A stretch of 64,000 bases of DNA from Maricurvus nonylphenolicus. Its GTDB lineage: Bacteria > Pseudomonadota > Gammaproteobacteria > Pseudomonadales > Cellvibrionaceae. How positions within the stretch are numbered: the first letter of the stretch is position 1; the number at the start of each line of letters is the position of its first letter. Shown piece after piece: positions 44,210 to 52,375 of this stretch. The notes under the pieces are model-generated. The model ran no database searches, was not told the origin of the DNA, and was given only the letters and a program-made list of their open reading frames with translations. Position numbers and translations under genes: made by a program. The DNA lies in contig NZ_AP031498.1 in the NCBI RefSeq assembly GCF_042854845.1, forward strand, positions 1,116,001-1,180,000, read 5' to 3'.

Positions 44210-45235
44210 ATGATTGACTGGCAAAGACTAAGAGATACCGCCGGAGTATCGATTCTTCTGGAGGTTGGCGCAGAGCTGGGGTTAAGCCAGGACCAGTGCC
44301 TGTCCGGCACGCAGATTGTGGCCGATGAGCTGGAAAATCCGCTGGCCAGTATTTCCGTCTGGCAAGAGTTGACCCTTATTCGCAATATTCAGGAATTTCG
44401 TGGCAGCGACGAGCAGTTGGGGCTGATGGTTGCCAAGCATTGTATTGCTTCAGCCATGGGCATGTTCGGACAGGCGCTGGCCACCAGTGATAATCTTCAG
44501 CAGGTCTGGGAGTTAATGCAGCGCTACCAATTGCTGGGTTTGGCCTTTAGCCGCTTTGAGTTTTCCACAACCAAAAAGCAGCTGTGTCTTACGCTGCACG
44601 ATTTCGAAATGCCCGCAGATTGTCAGCGCTTTTGTGAAGAGCGCGGTATGGGGGCTTGCCTGGCGCTGTTTTCCGATCTGATAGGCGACACCCTGGTGCC
44701 AAAGGCGGTGACCATGCGTCTGCCTCCACCCAGTGAGCCGGCTATCTATCACGACTTTTTTGGTGTCGATGTTCAGTTCAACGCAGCACAAACGACGATC
44801 ATATTCGACCGTGCCATCGAAAATACACCCTTGCCAAACGCCAATCGCAAGTTACATCTGGCGAGCATTCGCTACTGTGATGAAGTGATTGAATCGCAAA
44901 TTACTCCAATGACCTATGCGGGTCGCGTGCGTAGTATTTTGGAAGAGCAAAACCTAAAGCTGGACTTGGAAGAGGTTGCTCAACAATTTGGTATAAGTAG
45001 CCGACAACTGCGCCGGCAACTGACAAAAGAGGGCGTTAGCTTTCGAGAGCTTCAGCTGACACTGAAGTTTGGTCGTGCACAGGCATTACTGGAATCGGGC
45101 ATGTCGGTTAGCCAGGTTGCATTATCATTGGGGTATGCAGACCTGGCGAGTTTTTCCAGGGCGTTTAAAAAAAGGGTAGGGCATTCGCCTAGCTTTTTTT
45201 CAGACCGCGCTCATCCCACCAGTCCCAAAGTTTAA
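44210..45235 (+). CDS. AraC family regulator with arabinose-binding-type sensor domain
   Basis: 341 residues. Sensor domain about 10-200, DNA-binding domain about 245-335 with LDLEEVAQQFGISSRQLRRQL and SVSQVALSLGYADLASFSRAFKK. Its last 47 bases overlap the end of the convergent FAD oxidase gene. The half-site TTCGGACA at 44171-44178 is 32 bases before its start. It may control the SRPBCC set and the two FAD oxidases; the sites before those oxidases contain the related TTCAGACA. Confidence 0.92.
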   Translation: MIDWQRLRDTAGVSILLEVGAELGLSQDQCLSGTQIVADELENPLASISVWQELTLIRNIQEFRGSDEQLGLMVAKHCIASAMGMFGQALATSDNLQQVWELMQRYQLLGLAFSRFEFSTTKKQLCLTLHDFEMPADCQRFCEERGMGACLALFSDLIGDTLVPKAVTMRLPPPSEPAIYHDFFGVDVQFNAAQTTIIFDRAIENTPLPNANRKLHLASIRYCDEVIESQITPMTYAGRVRSILEEQNLKLDLEEVAQQFGISSRQLRRQLTKEGVSFRELQLTLKFGRAQALLESGMSVSQVALSLGYADLASFSRAFKKRVGHSPSFFSDRAHPTSPKV

Positions 45236-46553
45236 GGCCGGCATGCAGTGTTTTACCGCCCAGGTAAGAGAGCGTATCGCCAGGCAGTGGAATGGCTTTA
45301 CGATTAACAATCCAAAAGTCGGTTAATTCGGTTTTATCACCATTGAGCAAGTCTGCGATGGTTCTGCCATTCAAGTGGGTCAGTGATACACCGTGACCAA
45401 TACAGCCGGCGGCGTAAATCATGCGTTCATCATCAAGAAAACCAATCTCCGGGGTCATATCCAGGTTTACAGATACCGGGCCGCCCCAACGATAGTCTAC
45501 ACGCACATTTTTGAGTTGCGGGTAGATCCATTTCAAATGATCTTCGCATTGTTGCCAGATCTTGGGGGAAAAGTCTTTATCCATACACTCATTGCCTGGG
45601 GCAAGCACATCGCCCCCACCCATGGTAATACGCCCATCAACCGTGGGGCGGAAGTAGTGCACTAATTGGCGGTTGTCTTCAAAAGATTGCTGTTGTTCCC
45701 AGCCGATGCTCTTCCATTGTTCTTGCGTTAATTGCTCAGTGACAATCTGATAGGTCCACAGTGGTATCTGTTTGTTTTTCAGTTTACGGGCACCGTTGAT
45801 GTGACGGGAGTAAGCATTGGTGGCCAGCACAATCTTATCGGCGGAGATTTTGCCTTCTGCGGTATGAGTTACAATATGTGAACCATTGCGGTCTATACCC
45901 GTTACAGGGCTCATTTCGTAGATTTCTACGCCAGCAGAGAGTGCCAGGAGTTTTAATTCACGAACCTGTTTGCAAGGGTTCAGAATTCCCGTTTCTGATT
46001 CATACATACCACCGAGGAAGCGCTCGGAGTTGAACTCCTGTTGTAATGCGTCTTGTGTATACCAGCGCATGTCATCGTCGATGCCCAACTTCTGAAACAG
46101 TTGATAGGTTTCTTCAACACGTTTTAGCTGTTGTTTGCTGTAGCTAATACGAAACATACCCGTATGTTGGTAGTCGGACTGCAGTTCGTGTTCCTCTACC
46201 ATGGTTTTCAAATGACTGACGGCTTTTTGCATATAATGATGGGCATCAACCATGCGTTGTTTACCCCAGCGTAATACCGTCATTTCCGGATCAATGCCAA
46301 ACAGCTTCATATTGAAGCCGCCGTTACGACCGCTGGCGCCAAATCCAATCACAGCACTTTCCAGAACAATGACACGGGCATTGGGGTTGTCCTGCTTAAA
46401 TTGCCAGGCGGTATTGAGACCTGTAAACCCACCACCAATAATGACTACATCGGCTTGGGTTTCTCCGGCGAAAGACGGATTAGGTGTGTAGTCACCGTAG
46501 CTTCGTAGCCAGAATGATTTCTCTTCAAAGAGTGATTGGTTATTAACTGTCAT
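45189..46553 (-). CDS. FAD-dependent amine/amino-acid oxidoreductase (DAO family), copy B
   Basis: 454 residues. N-terminal FAD motif DVVIIGGGFTGLNTAWQF and the C-terminal FAD contact region IYAAGCIGHGVSLTHLNGR. The GRNGGFNMKLFG segment is typical of the gamma-glutamylputrescine/glycine oxidase branch of DAO. It oxidises an amine or amino acid. It is very similar throughout to the gene just upstream (46671-48035), with similar length and start context, indicating tandem duplication. It ends inside the convergent AraC gene. Confidence 0.9.
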   Translation of the reverse strand: MTVNNQSLFEEKSFWLRSYGDYTPNPSFAGETQADVVIIGGGFTGLNTAWQFKQDNPNARVIVLESAVIGFGASGRNGGFNMKLFGIDPEMTVLRWGKQRMVDAHHYMQKAVSHLKTMVEEHELQSDYQHTGMFRISYSKQQLKRVEETYQLFQKLGIDDDMRWYTQDALQQEFNSERFLGGMYESETGILNPCKQVRELKLLALSAGVEIYEMSPVTGIDRNGSHIVTHTAEGKISADKIVLATNAYSRHINGARKLKNKQIPLWTYQIVTEQLTQEQWKSIGWEQQQSFEDNRQLVHYFRPTVDGRITMGGGDVLAPGNECMDKDFSPKIWQQCEDHLKWIYPQLKNVRVDYRWGGPVSVNLDMTPEIGFLDDERMIYAAGCIGHGVSLTHLNGRTIADLLNGDKTELTDFWIVNRKAIPLPGDTLSYLGGKTLHAGLKLWDWWDERGLKKS

Positions 46554-46620
46554 TACCGGTTCCCATATAGAGTGTATAGGTCATAATTTACGGCAGAGAA
46601 GGCGGCAGAGCATGACCATT

Positions 46621-46660
46621 TCAGACACATAATTGATAGTTGTCGTCACGACCTGTCTGA
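46621..46660. promoter_or_regulatory. TCAGACA-N26-TGTCTGA site before FAD oxidase copy B
   Basis: Perfect 7-bp inverted repeat with 26 bases between arms, 68-107 bases upstream of the start codon. A block from 46610 to 46636, including GCATGACCATTTCAGACA, is identical to 48091-48117, while the sequence between the arms has diverged. Confidence 0.68.
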
Positions 46661-46670
46661 TTAAGACAAT

Positions 46671-48035
46671 TTAGCTTCTTTTCAGACCACGCTCATCCCA
46701 CCGGTCCCAAAGTTTAAAGCCGGCATGAAGTGTTTTAGCGCCCAGGTAAGAGAGTGTGTTGCCTGGTTGTGGAATGGCTTTACGATTGACAATCCAAAAG
46801 TCGGTTAATTCGGTTTTATCGCCATTAAGCAGGTCTGCAATAGTTCTGCCATTTAAATGTGTAAGGGATACGCCGTGGCCAATGCAGCCTGTGGCGTAAA
46901 TCATGCGCTCATCATCCAGGTAACCAATTTCAGGTGTCATATCCAGGTTTACAGAAGTCGGACCGCCCCAGCGGTAGTCTATGCGCACATCCTTGAGTTG
47001 CGGGTAGATCCATTTCAAGTGGTTTTCACAGTGCTGCCAAAGCTTGGGGGCAAAGTCTTTATCCATACACTCATCGCCTGGGGTAACCACATCGCCCCCG
47101 CCCATAGTAATGCGCCCATCAACGGTGGGGCGGAAGTAGTGCACTAACTGACGGTTATCCTCAAACGATTGCTGTTGTTGCCAACCGATACTGTTCCATT
47201 GCTCTTTACTTAAAGGTTCAGTCACAACCTGATAGGTCCACAGTGGCATTTGTCGGTTTTTCAGCTTGCGGGGCCCGTTGATATGACGGGAGTAAGCGTT
47301 GGTGGCCAGCACAATCTTGTCGGAGGTGATCTTGCCTTCTGCGGTTTGGGTTACAATCTGTGAACCGTTACGGTCAATGTCGGTTACAGGGATCATCTCG
47401 TAAATTTCTACCCCGGCAGACAGTGCCAGACGTTTTAATTCTCGAACCTGCTTGCAAGGATTCAGAATTCCCGTTTCTGATTCATACATGCCGCCGAGGA
47501 AACGCTCGGAGTTGAACTCCTGTTGCAGCTCTTCTTGAGTGTGCCAGCTCATGTCATCATCGATGCCCAGCTTCTGAAACAATTCATAGGTTTTCTGGCA
47601 GCGTTTTAATTGTTGTTTGCTGTAGCTAACACGGAACATGCCAGTATGGCGGTAGTCGGACTGCAGATCGTGCTCCTCTACCATGGTTTTCAAATGCTTG
47701 ACGGCCTTTTGCATATAATGATGGGCATCAATCATGCGTTGCTTACCCCAGCGCAATACCGTCAATTCCGGTTCCATGCCAAACAGCTTCATACTGAAGC
47801 CGCCGTTGCGGCCGCTGGCGCCATAGCCAATAACGGCTGCCTCCAGCACAATCACCCTGGCATTGGGGTTGTCTTGTTTGAATTGCCAGGCGGTATTAAG
47901 GCCGGTAAATCCACCGCCTATAATCACCACATCAGCTTGGGCTTGGCCGGCGAAAGGCGGGTTAGGCGTATAGTCGCCGTAGCTTCTTAACCAGAATGAT
48001 TTTTCTTCGAACAGTGATAAGTTATTAACAGTCAT
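46671..48035 (-). CDS. FAD-dependent amine/amino-acid oxidoreductase (DAO family), copy A
   Basis: 454 residues, with the same FAD motifs as its neighbour: DVVIIGGGFTGLNTAWQF, GRNGGFSMKLFG, and a C-terminal region IYATGCIGHGVSLTHLNGR. Substitutions are scattered through the whole length, not confined to one part, which suggests that both copies are functional. Upstream sites are conserved in position and sequence (48102-48141). Substrate unknown; putrescine-type amines are possible. Confidence 0.9.
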   Translation of the reverse strand: MTVNNLSLFEEKSFWLRSYGDYTPNPPFAGQAQADVVIIGGGFTGLNTAWQFKQDNPNARVIVLEAAVIGYGASGRNGGFSMKLFGMEPELTVLRWGKQRMIDAHHYMQKAVKHLKTMVEEHDLQSDYRHTGMFRVSYSKQQLKRCQKTYELFQKLGIDDDMSWHTQEELQQEFNSERFLGGMYESETGILNPCKQVRELKRLALSAGVEIYEMIPVTDIDRNGSQIVTQTAEGKITSDKIVLATNAYSRHINGPRKLKNRQMPLWTYQVVTEPLSKEQWNSIGWQQQQSFEDNRQLVHYFRPTVDGRITMGGGDVVTPGDECMDKDFAPKLWQHCENHLKWIYPQLKDVRIDYRWGGPTSVNLDMTPEIGYLDDERMIYATGCIGHGVSLTHLNGRTIADLLNGDKTELTDFWIVNRKAIPQPGNTLSYLGAKTLHAGFKLWDRWDERGLKRS

Positions 48036-48101
48036 AGCCGGGCCTCAGATGGGGTGAATGGTATTAATCTACGGCACTGGTGGTGAGGCAGCATGACCAT
48101 T

Positions 48102-48141
48102 TCAGACACATAATTGACAGTAAACGCCATGGTTTGTCTGA
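48102..48141. promoter_or_regulatory. TCAGACA-N26-TGTCTGA site before FAD oxidase copy A
   Basis: TCAGACA at 48102-48108 and TGTCTGA at 48135-48141, 67-106 bases upstream of the start codon. Arms and 26-base spacing are the same as at 46621-46660. Confidence 0.68.
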
Positions 48142-48297
48142 ATAAGCCAATTTGGTATAGCAGTGGGCAAGTTGGGGACTGGAGCAATCAGCAAGGTGCT
48201 GATCCAGCTCAATGATTGCCTGATTATGAGGGTAGAAATGTCCCTATATAACCGTTATCGTTTGTTTAGCTAAAGACGAGCAGTCAAGGAGCATACG

Positions 48298-49110
48298 GTG
48301 ATTCAGTGGTGGTCTATCATTTGGCGTATTGCAGTGCTGGGTATGATATCTGCAGCAGCTTATGCACAAGATTCAACGACGTCCGAAGAGTCTATTTCAG
48401 TGTCTGTGTCTGTGTCAGTGTCAGCTCAGGAGATTGTGGAAAAGTCCATCGAGCACTGGCGCGGCCTGAGTTCCTATTCAGAGATGACCATGACCATCAG
48501 TCGCCCGGACTGGCAGCGCAGCGTCTCAATGAAAGGCTGGACCCAAGGTAACGAGCAGACGCTGATTCGTATCACCGCCCCGAAAAAAGACGTTGGCAAT
48601 GGCACTTTGCTGCGGGGCAATGCCATGTGGTCCTACGCTCCTAAAATCAACCGCGTGATTAAGATTCCTTCCTCCATGATGGGACAGAGCTGGATGGGCT
48701 CAGATTTCTCCAATAATGATGTGGCCCGTTCCGACGATATCATTGATGAATACACACATCGCTTACTGGATGTTGAGCAGCAGAGCGAGCATCAAGTATA
48801 TCGGATTGAGTCTATACCGCTAGAGGATTCGTCTGTGGTATGGGGGCGCGAGGTTCTGCATATTCGCGATGACTATGTGCTTTTACAACACCAGTTTTAT
48901 GATCAGGATGATGTTTTAGTTAAACAGCTCAATACGCTCAAAGTCACCGTTATGGACGGCCGTAGTGTGGCGCAACAGCAGCGTATGGAAAAGCTGGAAG
49001 CGACTGATGAGTGGACCGAAATCCTGATCCATAAAGCCGATTTTGATGTCACTATCAGCCCGCATCAATTCACACTTTCCAATCTGCGTAATCCTCGCGA
49101 CGGTCAATAA
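48298..49110 (+). CDS. LolA-like outer membrane lipoprotein-sorting protein
   Basis: 270 residues, GTG start with AGGAG 8 bases upstream. Signal peptide to about residue 23 (AAYAQ), then a short serine/valine repeat (SVSVSVSVS, from a TCTGTG-type DNA repeat at 48399-48425), then a LolA/LolB-like half-barrel with GWTQGNEQTLIRITAPKKDVGNGTLL and MWSYAPKINRVIKIPSS, typical of the LolA-like family near exporters. It probably carries a lipid or lipoprotein across the periplasm. First gene of the five-gene ABC set. Confidence 0.88.
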   Translation: MIQWWSIIWRIAVLGMISAAAYAQDSTTSEESISVSVSVSVSAQEIVEKSIEHWRGLSSYSEMTMTISRPDWQRSVSMKGWTQGNEQTLIRITAPKKDVGNGTLLRGNAMWSYAPKINRVIKIPSSMMGQSWMGSDFSNNDVARSDDIIDEYTHRLLDVEQQSEHQVYRIESIPLEDSSVVWGREVLHIRDDYVLLQHQFYDQDDVLVKQLNTLKVTVMDGRSVAQQQRMEKLEATDEWTEILIHKADFDVTISPHQFTLSNLRNPRDGQ

Positions 49111-49127
49111 CCAGGGCGGCAATAGCA

Positions 49128-50360
49128 ATGCTGAATCTCAAACTGGCTTGGCGTAATCTTTGGCGGCACCCGCGCCGTACCTGGTTAACCATTGCTGCCA
49201 TGGTATTTTCCAACGTGCTGCTGGTATTTATGATCAGCATACAGTTTGGTATGTACCACCGCATGATCGATAACACACTGCGTTTAATGAGTGGCCACAT
49301 GCAGGTGCAGGCCGAGGGCTATCAGGATCTGCCGCGCATTCATAAGGTGGTAACTGGTGTAGTGGCACTAGCCGAAGAATTACGCCAGCTAAACCCAGAG
49401 CAAGTCAGGGTTGCTGCGCGGGCCCAGGGCTTTGCCCTGGTGTCCAGTGAAGAGCGCAGTTATGGGGCCATGATTATGGGGGTTGAGCCTGCCTTTGAAC
49501 CACAGGTATCAAACCTGCCGGGTTTGGTGAAGCAGGGGGATTATCTTGTGCCCGATTCAGACGACCAGGTAGTCATAGGGGCGGCACTTGCACGTAATTT
49601 ACGGGTATCGGTGGGGGATGAATTAACTCTATTGGGCTCCGGGCGTGACGGTTCCTTTGTCGCCGATGTGGTTTATGTTCGGGGTGTGTTTGACAGTGGT
49701 GTTGCTGATCTCGACCGCAACGTGATCCATATGCCAATGCAGCGTTTTCAGGCATCGTTTGCCATGGGGGATGCGGGCCACAGTGTGGTCATCATGAATC
49801 ACGATGTCTATCGCCTGGAAACTCTCAAGGCAGAACTTCAGCCCGCTTTAGCTGAGCATCCTCAATTACGTTTACTGGATTGGCAAGAGCTACAGCCCGG
49901 ATTACGCCAGGCCATTATTGCTGACATGACCAGTGCCTGGTTTATGTACGGCGTGTTAATTATTTTGGTGGCTTTTAGTGTGCTGAATACACAGTTGATG
50001 TCGGTGCTGGAGCGTACCCGGGAGTTTGGTATTGTGCTCTCGCTGGGGTTAACACCGGCGCGCTTGGGGCGACTGGTGATGCTGGAAGCGTTTTTAATGG
50101 CCGCGCTGGGTTTTGTTTTGGGTATCGCTCTGGGGGTTGCCTTGGTGGCTTACCTGAATGTTAACGGTTTTAGTATTCCCGGTATGGAAGAGGCCATGGC
50201 ACGCTATAACCTGCCTACCCATATTTACCCTTCCCTCAATGTGTGGGTGTTGGTGTTGGGGCCGGCGATAGTTTGGCTTGGCTGCCTGTTAGCCTCTTTT
50301 TATCCGGCGTTGCGGTTACAGTTTTTACATCCCATCGAAGCCATGAGGAGCAGCCAATGA
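49128..50360 (+). CDS. FtsX-type ABC transporter permease 1
   Basis: 410 residues. One N-terminal membrane segment (about 18-44), a large periplasmic domain (about 45-265), then three membrane segments near 268-292, 316-345 and 370-395. This is the MacB/LolCE layout. The N-terminal AWRNLWRHPRRTWLTI motif is typical. The protein probably works with the next permease and the ATPase at 51692 as a lipoprotein- or lipid-releasing machine rather than a classical importer. It follows the LolA-like gene by 17 bases. Confidence 0.9.
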   Translation: MLNLKLAWRNLWRHPRRTWLTIAAMVFSNVLLVFMISIQFGMYHRMIDNTLRLMSGHMQVQAEGYQDLPRIHKVVTGVVALAEELRQLNPEQVRVAARAQGFALVSSEERSYGAMIMGVEPAFEPQVSNLPGLVKQGDYLVPDSDDQVVIGAALARNLRVSVGDELTLLGSGRDGSFVADVVYVRGVFDSGVADLDRNVIHMPMQRFQASFAMGDAGHSVVIMNHDVYRLETLKAELQPALAEHPQLRLLDWQELQPGLRQAIIADMTSAWFMYGVLIILVAFSVLNTQLMSVLERTREFGIVLSLGLTPARLGRLVMLEAFLMAALGFVLGIALGVALVAYLNVNGFSIPGMEEAMARYNLPTHIYPSLNVWVLVLGPAIVWLGCLLASFYPALRLQFLHPIEAMRSSQ

Positions 50361-51610
50361 ATCACTCCTGGCAAGTGGTGTGGATTTTGGCCTGGCGCAA
50401 TTTGTGGCGTAACCATCGCCGCACGTTGATTATGCTGGCGGCTATTGCTGTAGGTGTATGGGCCATGATTTTTATGACCGCGATGATGCGCGGCATGGTT
50501 GACGATATGGTACGTGGCAGCACTCAGACGTTGTTGGGCCATGTGCAGATGCATCATCCGGACTATATTGATGACCCCAATATCGTCAACAGCATTGAGC
50601 CGCCTTCTCCTGCCTTGGAAAGCGCCTTATCACAAGCCGTGGCAGATAAAACGGTGAAGGCTTGGACCACCCGTGTACGTGTACCGGCTGTTGTTTCAAG
50701 TGAGCGAGAATCAACCGGCATTACCCTGGTAGGCATAGACCCCGAAGCCGAGCGCCCGCTGTCTTTTATCGGCGACAGTATTGATGATGGACGTTACCTT
50801 GAAGGCGTAGATGACCGCGGGGTTATTCTCGGTGCGCGCCTGGTGGAAAAACTGGAAACCAATCTGGGCAAGCGCGTTGTGCTGATGAGCCAGGACCCGG
50901 ATAACGAGGTGGTGGATCGCGGTTTTCGTATCGTCGGTATTTATCGCAGTGATCCGTCCGCCGTTGAAGAGCAGTTTGCCTTTACCGGCCGTGCGACAGC
51001 ACAACGGTTTTTACGTATGGGTGATCAGGTATCCGAGCTGGAAGTGTTAGGTCAGGATTATCGGCAGGCGGACTTACTGGCCGAGCCTTTGCAGGCGTTG
51101 GTTGAGCGTGAGAAGTTGAATCTTGAAGTGCTAAGTTGGCCCCAGCTGGATAGTTACTTGGGGTCTATGTTGCCCATGATGGACGGCTTTGTGTTTATCT
51201 GGATTGTGGTTGTGTTTACCGCGCTGTCGTTTGGTTTGGTCAATACACTGGCTATGGCGGTATTTGAACGCGTGCGTGAGATTGGTTTAATGCAAGCGCT
51301 GGGTATGCGGCCAGGTGCGATCATGGCGCAGGTGTTATGTGAATCGATTTTATTGTTGGGCCTGGGATTAATTATTGGCAATCTGACCGCCTGGTTAACG
51401 ATCGTGCCCCTGCAATCGGGTATTGATATTTCCGTCGTCGCCGAAGGAATGGAAATGGCAGGGATGAGCAGCGTCTTATACCCGACGTTATTAGTAAAAG
51501 ATATGTTGCTGGCAACCGTGGTGGTACTGATCTTGGGGGTGGTTGCGAGCTTGATACCGGCCTGGCGCGCGGCTCGGTATGAGCCCATAAAAGCGTTAAC
51601 CAAGATATAG
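50357..51610 (+). CDS. FtsX-type ABC transporter permease 2
   Basis: 417 residues from ATG 50357, which overlaps the previous stop codon (ATGA) and has GAGGAG upstream; the frame is open from 50243. Same MacB/LolCE layout as permease 1: AWRNLWRNHRRTLIML, one N-terminal and three C-terminal membrane segments. It ends KALTKI at TAG 51608-51610; that ending with its stop is repeated twice more in frame (see 51592-51658). Two distinct permeases suggest a LolC/LolE-type heterodimer. Confidence 0.92.
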   Translation: MNHSWQVVWILAWRNLWRNHRRTLIMLAAIAVGVWAMIFMTAMMRGMVDDMVRGSTQTLLGHVQMHHPDYIDDPNIVNSIEPPSPALESALSQAVADKTVKAWTTRVRVPAVVSSERESTGITLVGIDPEAERPLSFIGDSIDDGRYLEGVDDRGVILGARLVEKLETNLGKRVVLMSQDPDNEVVDRGFRIVGIYRSDPSAVEEQFAFTGRATAQRFLRMGDQVSELEVLGQDYRQADLLAEPLQALVEREKLNLEVLSWPQLDSYLGSMLPMMDGFVFIWIVVVFTALSFGLVNTLAMAVFERVREIGLMQALGMRPGAIMAQVLCESILLLGLGLIIGNLTAWLTIVPLQSGIDISVVAEGMEMAGMSSVLYPTLLVKDMLLATVVVLILGVVASLIPAWRAARYEPIKALTKI

Positions 51611-51658
51611 AAGGAAGCGTTAACCAAGATATAAAAAGCAGCGTTAACCAAGATATGA
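51592..51658 (+). repeat. Three in-frame copies of the permease 3' end with stop codon
   Basis: The core AGCGTTAACCAAGATAT starts at 51592, 51616 and 51640, an exact 24-base period. All units stay in the same frame, each encoding ALTKI and then a stop: TAG (51608), TAA (51632) and TGA (51656), all three different stop codons. Only the first is part of the annotated gene. Confidence 0.9.
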
Positions 51659-51691
51659 ACATAAAACAGAAACAATGATGAGGCTGATAGC

Positions 51692-52375
51692 ATGGGTGCA
51701 GTAACCTGTCAGGGATTGGTCAAACGCTTTCAGCAGGGGGATCAAACCATTTATGGTTTGGACCATGTTGATCTGACGATTAAAGAGGGCGGCTTCGTGT
51801 GCCTGTCCGGCCCTTCCGGTTCCGGTAAAACGACCTTGCTCAATGCCATCGGCGGATTGGATAAACCGGACGAGGGCAGTATTACCATCGCAGGGCGTTC
51901 TATTGATGACCTGAGTAAAGGTGAGCTGGCCAATATGCGCCTCAATACCATTGGTTTTGTGTTTCAGGCTTACAATTTGATCCCTGTACTCAGCGCACGG
52001 GAAAATGTTGAATTTGTTATGCAGGTACAGGGCGTCAGTGCAGCCGAGCGACGTCGTGCAGCCGATGATATTTTACGTGAGGTTGGCCTGGAAGGTATGG
52101 AAGATCGCCGGCCGGCGCAACTATCCGGCGGGCAGCAGCAGCGGGTAGCCGTAGCCCGCGCAATTGTGTCCAAGCCCGCGCTGGTGTTGGCTGATGAACC
52201 CACGGCCAATCTGGATTCTCACTCTGCTGAACAGTTAATGGATTTGTTTGTATCGCTTAACGTCAATCATAAGGTCACCTTTATTATCGCAACCCACGAT
52301 ACCCGGGTGATGGAATACGCCCAGCGATTGATTCGCATGGTGGATGGAAAAATTGTTGAAGATCAGCGTCGCTAG
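51692..52375 (+). CDS. ABC transporter ATPase (LolD/MacB type)
   Basis: 227 residues. Walker A GPSGSGKT (40-47), signature LSGGQ (144-148), Walker B LVLADEP (164-170) and a His-switch in ATHD near the C terminus. The size and the segment FQAYNLIPVLSARENVEF are those of MacB/LolD/FtsE-type ATPases. It powers the two FtsX-type permeases. Its 3' end overlaps the next gene by 32 bases. Confidence 0.94.
   Translation: MGAVTCQGLVKRFQQGDQTIYGLDHVDLTIKEGGFVCLSGPSGSGKTTLLNAIGGLDKPDEGSITIAGRSIDDLSKGELANMRLNTIGFVFQAYNLIPVLSARENVEFVMQVQGVSAAERRRAADDILREVGLEGMEDRRPAQLSGGQQQRVAVARAIVSKPALVLADEPTANLDSHSAEQLMDLFVSLNVNHKVTFIIATHDTRVMEYAQRLIRMVDGKIVEDQRR

Noticed and set aside
48399..48425. TCTGTG repeat in the LolA-like gene as a phase-variation switch
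   Set aside because: Units are six bases, so gain or loss keeps the frame; it would alter only a short Ser/Val stretch.
51154..51693. 179-codon antisense frame with repeated ISWLTL / ILVNA units
   Set aside because: The repeats are the reverse read of the 24-base 3'-end repeat of permease 2, not a real gene.
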